This document shows positions 8,835 to 18,007 of a stretch of 64,000 nucleotides of DNA, one piece after another. Positions within the stretch are counted from its first letter, which is position 1, and every line of letters starts with the position of its first letter. A program made the position numbers and the translations under genes. Source of the DNA: CAMCFD01 sp965661355 (lineage in GTDB: Bacteria > Pseudomonadota > Alphaproteobacteria > Rickettsiales > UBA1997); the NCBI GenBank assembly GCA_965661355.1, contig CBFIDI010000001.1, forward strand, positions 22,127-86,126, in the 5' to 3' direction. The notes beneath the pieces are model-generated. The model had not been told where the DNA came from. It was given only the letters and a program-made list of their open reading frames with translations, and did no database searches.

Positions 8835-9554
8835 TCATGAGTTTTTTTCGATTAAGTCAATCTTTCTTTGCATTTTGGCGTAAACCTGCTCTAATTTTTC
8901 TTTGTCATTTGAGCGAAAAACAAGCGAAGTTCCGCCTTTAAAAGGATAGCTCCCAAGTGAAATATTATCATTTTGCTCTTGAAGTTGCTTAAAATCTTGC
9001 GCTATCTGACTTTCGACCAGATTGGTTTTTAGCTCTTTTGATAATATTTTTTTACCACCTTCAATTTCTTTTGAGGCCGCTAAAAACATTGCTTCAAAAA
9101 TTTTTGGAATTCCCGCCATGACAAAAACATTTTCAATTCTAAAGCCTGGGGCCGACGAAATAGGATTATCGAGCAAGGTTGCGCCCTTCGGAATTTTTGC
9201 CATTTTCAAGCGCGCATCGTTAACTTTAACGCCGTAATGGTTTCTTAAAATTTCTTCAGCCTTTTCATTTAATTCAATTTTAACGCCAAAGGCCTTGCCA
9301 ATTGACTCAGATGTGATATCGTCATGGGTTGGCCCAATTCCGCCAGAGGTAAAGACATAGTCGAATTTTCTTCTTAATATATTAACTGCTTCAATAATTT
9401 CCTGCTCAATATCGGGTATCACTCGAACTTCGCTTAAAGAAATTCCGATTTCAGTCAAGCCATTAGCCAAGAAATTTATATTTTTGTCAATAGTTCTTCC
9501 CGATAAAATCTCGTCACCAATAACAATTAGGGCAGCATTTACTTTTTCTTTCAT
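8835..9554 (-). CDS. Molybdopterin-binding domain protein, CinA N-terminal type
   Basis: The 239-aa product matches the MoCF-like N-terminal domain of CinA (COG1058 type): AALIVIGDEILSGRTIDKN at the start and TSGGIGPTHDDITSESI around residues 69-85. It lacks the C-terminal nicotinamide-nucleotide amidase domain of full CinA, so the likely role is the ADP-ribose/CoA-type pyrophosphatase or ligand-binding activity described for the N-terminal module; substrate is not known from sequence. This stand-alone form is common in alphaproteobacteria. It follows queC in the same direction after a 166-bp gap. Confidence 0.85.
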   Translation of the reverse strand: MKEKVNAALIVIGDEILSGRTIDKNINFLANGLTEIGISLSEVRVIPDIEQEIIEAVNILRRKFDYVFTSGGIGPTHDDITSESIGKAFGVKIELNEKAEEILRNHYGVKVNDARLKMAKIPKGATLLDNPISSAPGFRIENVFVMAGIPKIFEAMFLAASKEIEGGKKILSKELKTNLVESQIAQDFKQLQEQNDNISLGSYPFKGGTSLVFRSNDKEKLEQVYAKMQRKIDLIEKNS

Positions 9555-9720
9555 AAGAATTATTTATTATTTTGCGTTAAAAAGTGTAATTTTATAAAAA
9601 TTAGACGATTATTCTCAAATATATTTTAGTCTATTTTCTAACAAAGTCAAAATCATTTAGCTTTAATATATCGCAATTAAAAACTGACAACATAATATAA
9701 AAACTATCTCTCTAGGTCAA

Positions 9721-10419
9721 TTATTTATAATTTATACTATCACTAAGTCCAGCTTCTTTAAAGCCTTTTAAGCGATAATTGCAAGAATCACACTTGCCAC
9801 ATGAAATTATTTCATCACCTTCAATTTTAGGGTCATAACAGCTATGAGTTTTTGAATAATCGACGCCAAGCTTAATTCCACTTTCAATAATTTGAGCCTT
9901 TGTCATTTCAATTAATGGCGCATGAATTTTGAATTTATTTTCGCCATTAACACAGGCCGCCGTAGCAAAATTAGCCATTTTTTCATAAGAATTAATAAAA
10001 TTTGGCCGACAATCTGGATATCCACTATAATCAACAGCATTAGCACCAATAAAAATATCAAAAGCACCAATAACTTCAGCGTAGGCTAGGGCATATGACA
10101 AAAAAATTGTGTTTCGCGCCGGAACATAAGTAATTGGAACTTGGTTTTCGTCAGAGCTTTCATCATTTTTTGGCACATCAATTTCATCAGTTAGCGCCGA
10201 TCCGCCAAAAATTCTTAGGTCAATTTTCGCAATTTTATGTTTGTTGGCGCCTAAATGTTGCGCAAGCTTAGCCGCAACAACAAGCTCAACTCCGTGGCGC
10301 TGGCCATAATCAAAGCTTAGCGCATAACAATCATAACCCCAACTTTGCGCAATAGCCAGAACGGTGGCCGAATCAAGCCCGCCCGAAAGTAAAATTATCG
10401 CTTTTTTCTTCATTTTCAA
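9721..10419 (-). CDS. queC: 7-cyano-7-deazaguanine synthase
   Basis: QueC makes preQ0 from 7-carboxy-7-deazaguanine, ammonia and ATP in the queuosine (tRNA wobble base) pathway. The 232-aa product has the ATP-pyrophosphatase P-loop LLSGGLDSATVLA (about residues 9-21), the ALSFDYGQRH segment, and the zinc-binding cysteines SCGKCDSC plus HSCYDP near the C-terminus. Two closely spaced ATG codons (10419 and 10413) could both serve; the upstream one is given. No other que genes are in the window. Confidence 0.95.
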   Translation of the reverse strand: MKMKKKAIILLSGGLDSATVLAIAQSWGYDCYALSFDYGQRHGVELVVAAKLAQHLGANKHKIAKIDLRIFGGSALTDEIDVPKNDESSDENQVPITYVPARNTIFLSYALAYAEVIGAFDIFIGANAVDYSGYPDCRPNFINSYEKMANFATAACVNGENKFKIHAPLIEMTKAQIIESGIKLGVDYSKTHSCYDPKIEGDEIISCGKCDSCNYRLKGFKEAGLSDSINYK

Positions 10420-10643
10420 TTTTTATTCAAAATTACCATTATTTTTCGCTATTTTCTCTTTATTTTGTTAAATTCTAGCGCAAAAAGTTTAATTTTCTAG
10501 TATTTTTGGATAAAAAATATCAAAAACAGATAAATTTACATTAAATTCTATTAAATACATAGATTATATCAATTTATTAACATTAAATAATTGATTTTAC
10601 TTTGAAAAAATCTAAAATATAAGAAAACTAATTATCATATTTT

Positions 10644-11453
10644 ATGTCAATAATTTACTTACCAAATTTCAGCCCCAACTTAGTTGAAATTGGCCCAATT
10701 GCAATTCGCTATTATTCTTTAGCCTATATTCTAGGCATTTTAGCCGCTATGTTTTTCATAAGTTACGAGAACAAAAAAGATAAATTCATGAGTGCAAAGG
10801 CTGAAGAAAATTTTTTGATTTTCGCAGTTTTTTCAATAATTCTGGGCGGAAGATTTGGCTATGTTTTGTTTTATAATTTTGATTATTTTTTATTTCATCC
10901 ACTCGAAATTTTTTATATTTGGCAGGGCGGAATGTCTTTTCATGGCGGACTTTTAGGCTCTATTATTGGTCTTGTTATATTTACGCGAATTTACAAAATT
11001 GAGTTTCTAAGAATATCTGATATCTTAGCAATTATTGCACCAATTGGCATTTTTTTAGGCAGAATGGCCAATTTTATTAATCTTGAACTTTACGGAAGGC
11101 CAACAAACAGCGATTACGGCTTTGTCTTCCCCTCGGATCCTCTTTTGTTGCCGCGCCACCCAAGCCAGCTTTACGAAGGAATTTTAGAGGGCTTATTAAC
11201 ATTTATAATATTATTTTCACTTTCAAGACTAACGAAAATTCAGAAAAAACGCGGCGTTTTAAGTGGATTATTTCTAATTTTATATGCAGCTTCAAGAATT
11301 TTTATTGAAAATTTCAGAGAGCCCGATGCACATTTAGGAGAATTTGAATTTTTATTTTTTAGTGTTTCAATGGGGCAAATTTTGTCTTGGCCAATTATTT
11401 TTCTTGGAATTTTTGTTGTTTGGCGCGGCCACAAGGCCAATTCTGTTATCTAG
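10644..11453 (+). CDS. lgt: Prolipoprotein diacylglyceryl transferase
   Basis: Lgt transfers diacylglycerol from phosphatidylglycerol to the lipobox cysteine of prolipoproteins in the inner membrane. The 269-aa product is strongly hydrophobic with about seven membrane segments. It has the conserved WQGGMSFHGGLLG segment and the Lgt signature GRMANFINLELYGRPT, followed by RHPSQLYEG. It supports the lipoproteins predicted nearby (25163 and 45904). It is convergent with sucB across a shared terminator. Confidence 0.96.
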   Translation: MSIIYLPNFSPNLVEIGPIAIRYYSLAYILGILAAMFFISYENKKDKFMSAKAEENFLIFAVFSIILGGRFGYVLFYNFDYFLFHPLEIFYIWQGGMSFHGGLLGSIIGLVIFTRIYKIEFLRISDILAIIAPIGIFLGRMANFINLELYGRPTNSDYGFVFPSDPLLLPRHPSQLYEGILEGLLTFIILFSLSRLTKIQKKRGVLSGLFLILYAASRIFIENFREPDAHLGEFEFLFFSVSMGQILSWPIIFLGIFVVWRGHKANSVI

Positions 11454-11462
11454 ATCAGTAAG

Positions 11463-11494
11463 AAAAAGGCCTGAATAATATTTCAAGCCTTTTT
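11463..11494. terminator. Bidirectional terminator lgt/sucB
   Basis: AAAAAGGC (11463-11470) pairs with GCCTTTTT (11487-11494), giving a T-run on either strand. It sits just after the lgt stop and before the sucB stop, as expected for a shared terminator of convergent genes. Confidence 0.75.
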
Positions 11495-11506
11495 AGGGGG
11501 CGGATT

Positions 11507-12718
11507 TTATAAATCCAAAATTAGTCTTCTAGGGTCTTCTAATAATTCCTTAATTCTAACCAAGAAAGTAACAGCCTCTTTGCCGTCAACAATTCTGTGG
11601 TCGTAAGAAAGCGCTAAATACATCATTGGGCGTATTTTTATCTCGCCATTAATTACCATTGCCCTTTCTTGAATTTTATGCATTCCTAAAATACCTGACT
11701 GCGGTGGGTTAATAATTGGCGTTGACATAAGCGAGCCATATACTCCGCCATTTGAAATTGTAAAAGTCGCGCCCATTAAATCAGAAATCGCTAATTTACC
11801 GTCGCGGGCCTTAGCGCCAAGCTCAGAAATTCCGCTTTCAATTCCAGCTAAGTTTAACTCATCAGCTTCACGCAAAACAGGCACAACCAAACCCTGTGGC
11901 GAACCAACGGCAATTCCCATATCATAGAAATTTTTGTAAACAATTTCGTTGCCATCAATTTCAGCATTAACCGCCGGAATTTCTTTTAAAGCCTGAATTG
12001 AAGCTTTGACAAAAAATGACATAAAGCCAAGTTTAACGCCATGCTTCTTTAAAAATGCGTCCTTATACTCACTTCTAAGCTTCATGACATTGGTCATATC
12101 AACTTCGTTAAAAGTCGTTAAAATTGCAGCAGTATTTTGTGACTCTTTCAAGCGCTCGGCAACTTTTTGGCGTAATCTTGACATTTTAACGCGCTCAGTT
12201 GGCTTTGCGTCGTTTGCCTTAGAAGAGCTTGCAGGGGTAGCGGATTTTTTATTTTCTATTGCCTCTAAAACATCTCCTTTAGTAATGCGAGAGTCTTTTC
12301 CCGAACCAGTAATGACGGAGACATTAACATCATTTTCAGCGGCTAACTTTTTTGGCGCTGGCGAAAGATTTTCGTTAGAAGAATTGGCACTTTTATTACC
12401 ATTTTCAGAGTCAGAATTTTTATCTTGCGCCTTATCTTCCTCGCCAGAATCAGAATTTTCATCAGAACCACCAGAAGCCTCGCCCTCTTGCATGATCGCA
12501 ATTAAATCGCCAACTTCAACTTCATCGCCTTCACTCACTTTAAGCGAGCTAATTTTACCGTCGGCCGGGGCATTAACCTCTAAAGTTACTTTATCAGTTT
12601 CAAGTTCGGCAATTAATTCATCGGCCTTGACAAAATCACCCTCTTTTTTAGTTAAGGTTGCAATTGTGGCTTGCGACACCGACTCTCCAAGTTCTGGTAC
12701 TTTTATTTCTTTAGACAT
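11507..12718 (-). CDS. sucB: 2-oxoglutarate dehydrogenase E2 (dihydrolipoyl succinyltransferase)
   Basis: SucB is the core of the 2-oxoglutarate dehydrogenase complex of the TCA cycle, moving succinyl from lipoate to CoA. The 403-aa product has one N-terminal lipoyl domain with the lipoylated Lys in ELETDKVTLEV (about residue 43), an acidic/Ser-rich linker (about 80-115), a peripheral-subunit binding domain (APKKLAAENDV, about 120-160) and the acyltransferase domain with the active-site His in YDHRIVDGKEA near the end. The C-terminus LLEDPRRLILDL is typical of SucB. It lies 160 bp downstream of sucA and likely shares its transcript. Confidence 0.95.
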   Translation of the reverse strand: MSKEIKVPELGESVSQATIATLTKKEGDFVKADELIAELETDKVTLEVNAPADGKISSLKVSEGDEVEVGDLIAIMQEGEASGGSDENSDSGEEDKAQDKNSDSENGNKSANSSNENLSPAPKKLAAENDVNVSVITGSGKDSRITKGDVLEAIENKKSATPASSSKANDAKPTERVKMSRLRQKVAERLKESQNTAAILTTFNEVDMTNVMKLRSEYKDAFLKKHGVKLGFMSFFVKASIQALKEIPAVNAEIDGNEIVYKNFYDMGIAVGSPQGLVVPVLREADELNLAGIESGISELGAKARDGKLAISDLMGATFTISNGGVYGSLMSTPIINPPQSGILGMHKIQERAMVINGEIKIRPMMYLALSYDHRIVDGKEAVTFLVRIKELLEDPRRLILDL

Positions 12719-12878
12719 GGTTTTTTGGTTTTTTGTTAATCTTTTTATATTTTTTGATCTCGGTTTTTAATTCTAATTTTTTATTTTATTTCTAATTTTC
12801 ATATATTTCAAGCAAGCAATAAATATCCAACTTGAACTTTATGATATATTTCTTCAGAGCATAAAACTTTAAAGAAAA

Positions 12879-15752
12879 CTAGCCCAAAACTTCTTCAATT
12901 AAAGCCTTTTGCTCTTTTGCATGATAACTTGCATAACCCGTTGCTGGCGATGCACTAGCGGCGCGACCAATATATCTTGGCCTAGGGCTTTTATGCTTTA
13001 TGTTATTTGCTGATTCTTCAATTAATTCTTCGACAAATTTCCAGGCGCCCATATTTTTTGGCTCTTCTTGGCACCAGATAATTTCAGCATTTTTATATTT
13101 TTTAAACTGCGCCGATACTTCTTGACTTGAAAATGGATAAATCTGCTCTAATCTAATAATTGCAATATCGTCAATTTCTTTTGCACTTCTAGCTTCATGA
13201 AGGTCGTAATATATTTTTCCGCTACATAAAACAAGTTTTTTAATTTTTTCATCAGCTTTCAAATCTTCTGTTTCCTCAATAATTGGCTTGAAGTGAAAAT
13301 CAGTAAATTCTTCAACTTTAGAGACGGCCAATTTATGACGCAAAAGAGATTTTGGCGACATGATAACCAAAGGCTTTCTGTCTTTTGAGTGAAGCTGGCG
13401 GCGCAGCGCATGGAAGAAATTAGCCGGATTTGTTATGTTGCAAACCCTTAAATTATCATCAGCACAAGCCTGTAAATAGCGCTCGAGGCGCGCAGAAGAA
13501 TGCTCTGGGCCTTGACCCTCATAGCCATGTGGCAAAAGCATTACAAGGCCCGACTTTCTAAGCCACTTAGCCTCGGCTGAAGCAATAAATTGATCGAACA
13601 TAATTTGGGCGCCATTAGAAAAATCACCAAACTGAGCCTCCCAAATTGTTAGTCCATTGGGCATTGAAAGCGAATAACCATATTCAAAGCCCAAAACGCC
13701 ATATTCTGACAAAATTGAATCAAAAACTTCATAATCGGCTTTTTCATTTTCAAGTTCAGAAAAAACACTATATTTTGCACCATTTTCCAAGTCATGCAAA
13801 ATTGAATGGCGATGCGAAAATGTACCTCGACCAGAATCTTGGCCAGTAATTCTGACCGGAAATCCTTCTTTTATAAGCGAAGCAAAAGCTAGGTTTTCTG
13901 CCAAGCCCCAATCGATATTTTTACCGCTTTTAAATGTTTTTTCACGGGTCTCAAACTGTTTTCTAATTTTTGAATTAACATTAAAACCTTCAGGGATTTT
14001 TGTTGTTTTTGCAATTAAACCTTCTAACTCTTCTTTTGCAATAGCAGTTTTAGCTTGAGTTTTTTCGCCATTTTCAATATGCGACCAATCTTTCTTAAGC
14101 CAATTTGCTTCTTTTGCTTCAAAATCTTCTGACTTCTCAAATTCTGAATCTAACAAAGAATCAATGTTTTTGGCTAGTTCTTTATATTTAGCGTCGTCAA
14201 TTACGCCCTCGGCTATAAGTTGTCGCGAGTAAATCTCTTCAAGTCGCGGATGCGTTTTTATTTTACGATACATTACGGGCTGAGTAAACATTGGCTCGTC
14301 GCCCTCGTTGTGTCCATAGCGGCGGTAACATATTAAATCAATAACAATATCGCGCTTAAACTTCTGGCGATACAAGCAAGCAATTTGCGTCACCTTAACC
14401 ACAGCCTCGACATCATCACCATTAACATGCAAAATTGGTGCATCAATCGATTTAGCTAAATCAGAGGCATAAAGCGTACCCCGAGAATCGGTTGGGTTAG
14501 CGGTAAAGCCAATTTGATTATTGACAATTATATGCATAATTCCGCCAGTATCATAACCTTCAACCGAACTCATCATTAAAGTTTCGGCAACTATACCCTG
14601 ACCAGCAAAAGCGGCGTCACCATGAATAATAACGCCCATAGCCTGTGAACGATTTCGGTCTTTATAAATTTTTTGCTTGGCACGAATTCTTCCAGCAACC
14701 ACCGGATTAACAGCTTCGAGGTGAGAAGGGTTAAATGCAAGGGACAAGTCAATTTTATTGCCATCAATTTCACGGCTAGAGCTATAGCCCATATGATATT
14801 TAACATCACCCAAACGAGTAACTTCTTGCGGCAAACCAGGCTTGCCTTTAAACTCAGCTATCATCTCACTGTATGGCTTGCCCATAACTCCGGTTAAAGT
14901 GTTAAGGCGACCACGATGAGCCATGCCAAATACGATTTTCTTCACGCCATTTTTAGCGCCATAATCAATAATTTTTTCTAATGCGTTAATAGAAGAATCT
15001 CCGCCTTCGACCGAGAAACGCTTTGCGCCCGGAAATCTTTTATGTAAAAGCTGTTCAAAATGATTGGTTCTAATAATTTCTTCAAGTATTTTTTGCTTTT
15101 CTTCATTTGATATTTCAGAAAGCAAAACTTCATGGTAAATATCAGAAAGCCAAGATTTTTCAGTAGAATTTTGGATATATTCAAACTCGGCGCCAATGCT
15201 TGATGTATAAAGACGATTTAGGCGGTCAATAATTTGCGAGATTGTTGCTTTTTTCAGGCCCAGAATACCTTTTAGGTCAATAATTTTATCGTAATCTTCA
15301 GGGGAAATGCCGTGATTCTTGGGATCAATTTCAGGCGCAAATTTTTCAGGCGCAAGATCCAAAGGGTCAAGATCGGCGACTTTATGGGCGTATTTTTGAT
15401 AAGCCAAAATTAAATTAGCAATACGCAAATTGAGGTCGGTTTTTGATCTGGTGATGTTAATTTCGTTGGCTTTTGCAGTATTTTTATCAGTTTCAGGCTT
15501 TGAAAATGAAGAAATATCATAATTTTGCGAACCCAAAACTTTTAGATCTCGTCGCGCCCAAGAAGGGCCACTGTAATCGAGCAAAATATTTTCGATTTCA
15601 TATTTATTTTCGTCAAAAAAATCTGCCCAAGACTCATCGACAGAGGCTGGATCTTTTGAATATTTTTGATATAACTCTTCAATAAAAGTAATATTTGAAC
15701 TGAAAAGCTCTTGGCTTGAAGCTAAATTTATATAATTTTGATCTTTTGACAT
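12879..15752 (-). CDS. sucA: 2-oxoglutarate dehydrogenase E1
   Basis: SucA is the thiamine-diphosphate decarboxylase of the 2-oxoglutarate dehydrogenase complex. The 957-aa length is usual. The N-terminus has the family-specific LFSSNITFIEELYQKY and DPASVDESWADFF segments, the cofactor-site AHRGRLNTL, the GDAAFAGQG motif, and YGHNEGDEPMFTQP. The C-terminal transketolase-like part has GQDSGRGTFSHRHS. It precedes sucB; no lpd or sucCD is nearby. The complex operates in the cytoplasm and feeds succinyl-CoA to energy metabolism. Confidence 0.97.
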   Translation of the reverse strand: MSKDQNYINLASSQELFSSNITFIEELYQKYSKDPASVDESWADFFDENKYEIENILLDYSGPSWARRDLKVLGSQNYDISSFSKPETDKNTAKANEINITRSKTDLNLRIANLILAYQKYAHKVADLDPLDLAPEKFAPEIDPKNHGISPEDYDKIIDLKGILGLKKATISQIIDRLNRLYTSSIGAEFEYIQNSTEKSWLSDIYHEVLLSEISNEEKQKILEEIIRTNHFEQLLHKRFPGAKRFSVEGGDSSINALEKIIDYGAKNGVKKIVFGMAHRGRLNTLTGVMGKPYSEMIAEFKGKPGLPQEVTRLGDVKYHMGYSSSREIDGNKIDLSLAFNPSHLEAVNPVVAGRIRAKQKIYKDRNRSQAMGVIIHGDAAFAGQGIVAETLMMSSVEGYDTGGIMHIIVNNQIGFTANPTDSRGTLYASDLAKSIDAPILHVNGDDVEAVVKVTQIACLYRQKFKRDIVIDLICYRRYGHNEGDEPMFTQPVMYRKIKTHPRLEEIYSRQLIAEGVIDDAKYKELAKNIDSLLDSEFEKSEDFEAKEANWLKKDWSHIENGEKTQAKTAIAKEELEGLIAKTTKIPEGFNVNSKIRKQFETREKTFKSGKNIDWGLAENLAFASLIKEGFPVRITGQDSGRGTFSHRHSILHDLENGAKYSVFSELENEKADYEVFDSILSEYGVLGFEYGYSLSMPNGLTIWEAQFGDFSNGAQIMFDQFIASAEAKWLRKSGLVMLLPHGYEGQGPEHSSARLERYLQACADDNLRVCNITNPANFFHALRRQLHSKDRKPLVIMSPKSLLRHKLAVSKVEEFTDFHFKPIIEETEDLKADEKIKKLVLCSGKIYYDLHEARSAKEIDDIAIIRLEQIYPFSSQEVSAQFKKYKNAEIIWCQEEPKNMGAWKFVEELIEESANNIKHKSPRPRYIGRAASASPATGYASYHAKEQKALIEEVLG

Positions 15753-15968
15753 ATGTTTTATTTTTTAAAAAACTCAAATGACAATATTTTACCATTAAGT
15801 AATGCAAAAAGCAAGCAGAAAAGTTTTTATGACCAAGTGATAAAAGCCATTAATAATCGGTGAGTTTCAAAATTATTTCAACAAACTAAATAACCAGAAA
15901 AATTCACTTTGGCGCAAAATAATCACTTAATAAGGATATTTTATATAACAAAATTATACAAATTAGAC

Positions 15969-16044
15969 TGGTAGCACAGGAGGGATTCGAACCCCCGACC
16001 AACGGATTATGATCCCGCTGCTCTACCGACTGAGCTACTGTGCC
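15969..16044 (-). tRNA. tRNA-Met (anticodon CAT)
   Basis: Read on the - strand the sequence folds into a full cloverleaf: acceptor GGCACAG with CTGTGCT (a G-U closing pair), D-arm AGCTCAGTCGGTAGAGC, anticodon loop ATCATAA with anticodon CAT, T-arm with GGTTCGAAT, discriminator A and an encoded CCA. The anticodon arm and variable loop look like the alphaproteobacterial elongator tRNA-Met; a lysidine-modified tRNA-Ile2 (also CAT) is the alternative. It lies upstream of sucA. Confidence 0.93.
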
Positions 16045-17015
16045 ATGCTTACAAGAAGTAATTTTACAAGACCTAATCTTGCATTATGCGCGTTTTTATA
16101 TTTTAAAAAATACGCGTAACTTTTTTAAAACTTTAGCTAATTATTGATAAAAAGTCAAGAAAAACCAATTTTATTTTCTAAGAAATAATGACCGATACCA
16201 AGTCCCATCTTTAAATATTAATTTAGGGCTAAATAATTTAATTAATAAATTTATTAACAAAAACTTATCCGTCGCAACGCTAAGTTAGGTTTTTGGTGAT
16301 GGATTTAGTGATTAAATTACGGGCGGATAAATTGGTGCTTGAAGATGGGATTTGGTATAATATAAATAATTAAGTTTTTAAGATAAATCTAGCACTCTTT
16401 TTGTTTAATGATAAATATTGATCTATAGCACTAAATTTCACTTTTAAAAATATATATTTTGTATTTTTGACGAAAATTCGTTACAAAATATAGTATTTTT
16501 ACCCAGCGCCGTCGCTTTTTTCATAATTTCAAGATCAAGGTTCATCGCTATAAATCACCAGAGATCTTTATAAAATTGAATAAGAAGATTAACAATCTAT
16601 ATTTTTACTATTTGTTATATTATTTACATCATTTTAACTTTATGAATGATTATTAAAGATTTTAAATTTTATCAAGATAAATTAGTAAAAGTGACATAAA
16701 AGAGCAAGCTTGTGTTTTATATATCAAATTTGTCGCAAAATTATGTATTAAATCTTATATCATTCTTCATCTAATAAAGCCCAAATAAACATTTTATCTT
16801 TTTAATAAAGATCTAGACTTATATCGCGATGTAATTTTGTTTTTTAATAATTTTTTGCTAAAAATATTCTGCGCTTATGTCATTTTGAAGAGAAAATAAT
16901 ATCGAGGTTATCATTTCAAGTTATGGCACCAGTCCCGAGCACGAAAGGGCTAGAATTTTAAAAATTTTGAACTAGAGTAATATTAATATTAAAAATGTAA
17001 TGAAAATTATTATTT
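16045..17015. other. Long gap tRNA-Met to Mrr gene
   Basis: Contains the best-preserved dispersed inverted-repeat element (16195-16358). On the - strand around 16437-16560 there is a short frame beginning MNLDLEIMKKATALGKN that could be a gene remnant but is too short to assign. At about 16924-16960 a locally GC-richer stretch (CACCAGTCCCGAGCACG) precedes the endonuclease gene. Nothing else recognisable. Confidence 0.5.
16195..16358. mobile_element. MITE-like terminal-inverted-repeat element, type copy
   Basis: The left end ATACCAAGTCCCATCTT and the right end AAGATGGGATTTGGTAT are inverted repeats, and the similarity continues inward imperfectly for about 50 bp on each side (for example AATTTA...TAATTTAAT). 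The element is about 164 bp with no coding capacity. Diverged or partial copies are at 38001-38171, 42167-42275, 51960-52022 and 62360-62512, with weaker traces near 5520 and 60040. It fits a non-autonomous element or a palindromic repeat family; no matching transposase is in the window. Confidence 0.65.
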
Positions 17016-17888
17016 ATGGTACCAAAATTTGATGAAATAACTCACCCTTTATTGATTCTTTTTTCTCAAGAGGAACAGGGTAGAAAAAGCGCTTCTGAAA
17101 AGCTATCGGATATTCTTAATTTAAGTCAAGAAGATAGAAAAGAGAAAACTAATTCTGGTAATTTTCTTTTTGAAAATAGAGTTGGTTGGGCTTTTACATA
17201 TTTAACAAAAGCGGAATATATAGAATTAACAGAGAAAAAGGCTGTTTATAGAATTACAAAATTGGGAAGAGAAGCGCTAGAAAATGCTTTGTCTAAGAAT
17301 ATTTTTATAGATAAAAAATATCTTGAGGAACATTCGCCAAATTATTTTGAGAATTGGCAGGTAAAGAAGCAGCGAGAAGAATCTGATGCAAGCGATCAAG
17401 ATGAAGAAAATGATGCGGTTTTTGATTTGGAAGACGAGCTTGATAAAGTTGATAGTGAGTTTAATTTTAAGCTGTTGCAAAAAATTAAGGAAATGAGTTG
17501 GCAGGATTTTGAGGATTTGTGCGCAAATCTTCTTGAAAAAATGGGTTATGGGGTTGCTTCAAAAAGACAAATTAGAACTGGGGACGGCGGAATTGATGGT
17601 GAAATTTTTGAAGATGAGTTGGGTTTAAAGGGAAAAATATATATTCAGGCGAAGAAATGGGATAATAATAACATTCAACCAAAAGATATGAAAGAATTTT
17701 TGTATAATGTTAGGGGAAATAAAGGAGTTTTTATTACTACTTCTGATTTTAGTCAAAGGGCAAAAGATGAGGCGCAAAATTATAAAGAAGGCAAAGTTGC
17801 GTTGATAAATTATGCTGATTTGATTAAATTATGCAAAAAATATCAAGTTCTTTGTAAAAAGCAAACTATTGAGATTTTTAAATTATGA
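17016..17888 (+). CDS. Mrr-family restriction endonuclease
   Basis: Probable type IV, modification-dependent restriction enzyme. The 290-aa product has an N-terminal winged-helix part (Mrr_N type, about residues 5-95, ending in YRITKLGREAL), an acidic linker (about 120-150), and a C-terminal Mrr catalytic domain: MSWQDFEDLCANLLEKMGY (about 160-178), DGGIDGEIFED with the catalytic Asp (about 190-200) and IYIQAKKW with the QxK pair (about 209-215). No methylase is adjacent, fitting a type IV enzyme. Its TGA overlaps the ATG of a broken serine recombinase (ATGA), which suggests arrival on a mobile island. Confidence 0.87.
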   Translation: MVPKFDEITHPLLILFSQEEQGRKSASEKLSDILNLSQEDRKEKTNSGNFLFENRVGWAFTYLTKAEYIELTEKKAVYRITKLGREALENALSKNIFIDKKYLEEHSPNYFENWQVKKQREESDASDQDEENDAVFDLEDELDKVDSEFNFKLLQKIKEMSWQDFEDLCANLLEKMGYGVASKRQIRTGDGGIDGEIFEDELGLKGKIYIQAKKWDNNNIQPKDMKEFLYNVRGNKGVFITTSDFSQRAKDEAQNYKEGKVALINYADLIKLCKKYQVLCKKQTIEIFKL

Positions 17889-18007
17889 AATCCATAATAT
17901 TCGCCCGAGTCTCTACGGCAGAACAAGAACAAGAAGGCCGCTCAAGCTAAATCTCAAAAGAAGGCGAATCAATGACGCACTCTTCAAGCAAAAAATTAAC
18001 TAAATAA
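17885..18007 (+). pseudogene. Serine recombinase N-terminal remnant
   Basis: Starting at an ATG that overlaps the stop of the Mrr gene, the frame reads MKSIIFARVSTAEQEQEGRS, the classic resolvase/invertase N-terminus with the catalytic Ser in ARVST. A TAA at 17948-17950 stops it after 21 codons; the same frame continues ISKEGESM... to another TAA at 18005-18007. The rest of the recombinase is absent because rph ends here on the other strand. Tight coupling suggests the two genes once formed a unit. Confidence 0.7.

Noticed and set aside
12006..12770. 254-codon open frame on the + strand
   Set aside because: It lies antisense to sucB, whose product is unmistakable; the Ser/Leu-rich translation is the complement of an Ala/Glu/Lys-rich coding sequence.
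15969..16044. tRNA-Ile2 (lysidine) identity
   Set aside because: The CAT anticodon allows it, but the anticodon arm and T-arm resemble elongator tRNA-Met more closely; not fully excluded.
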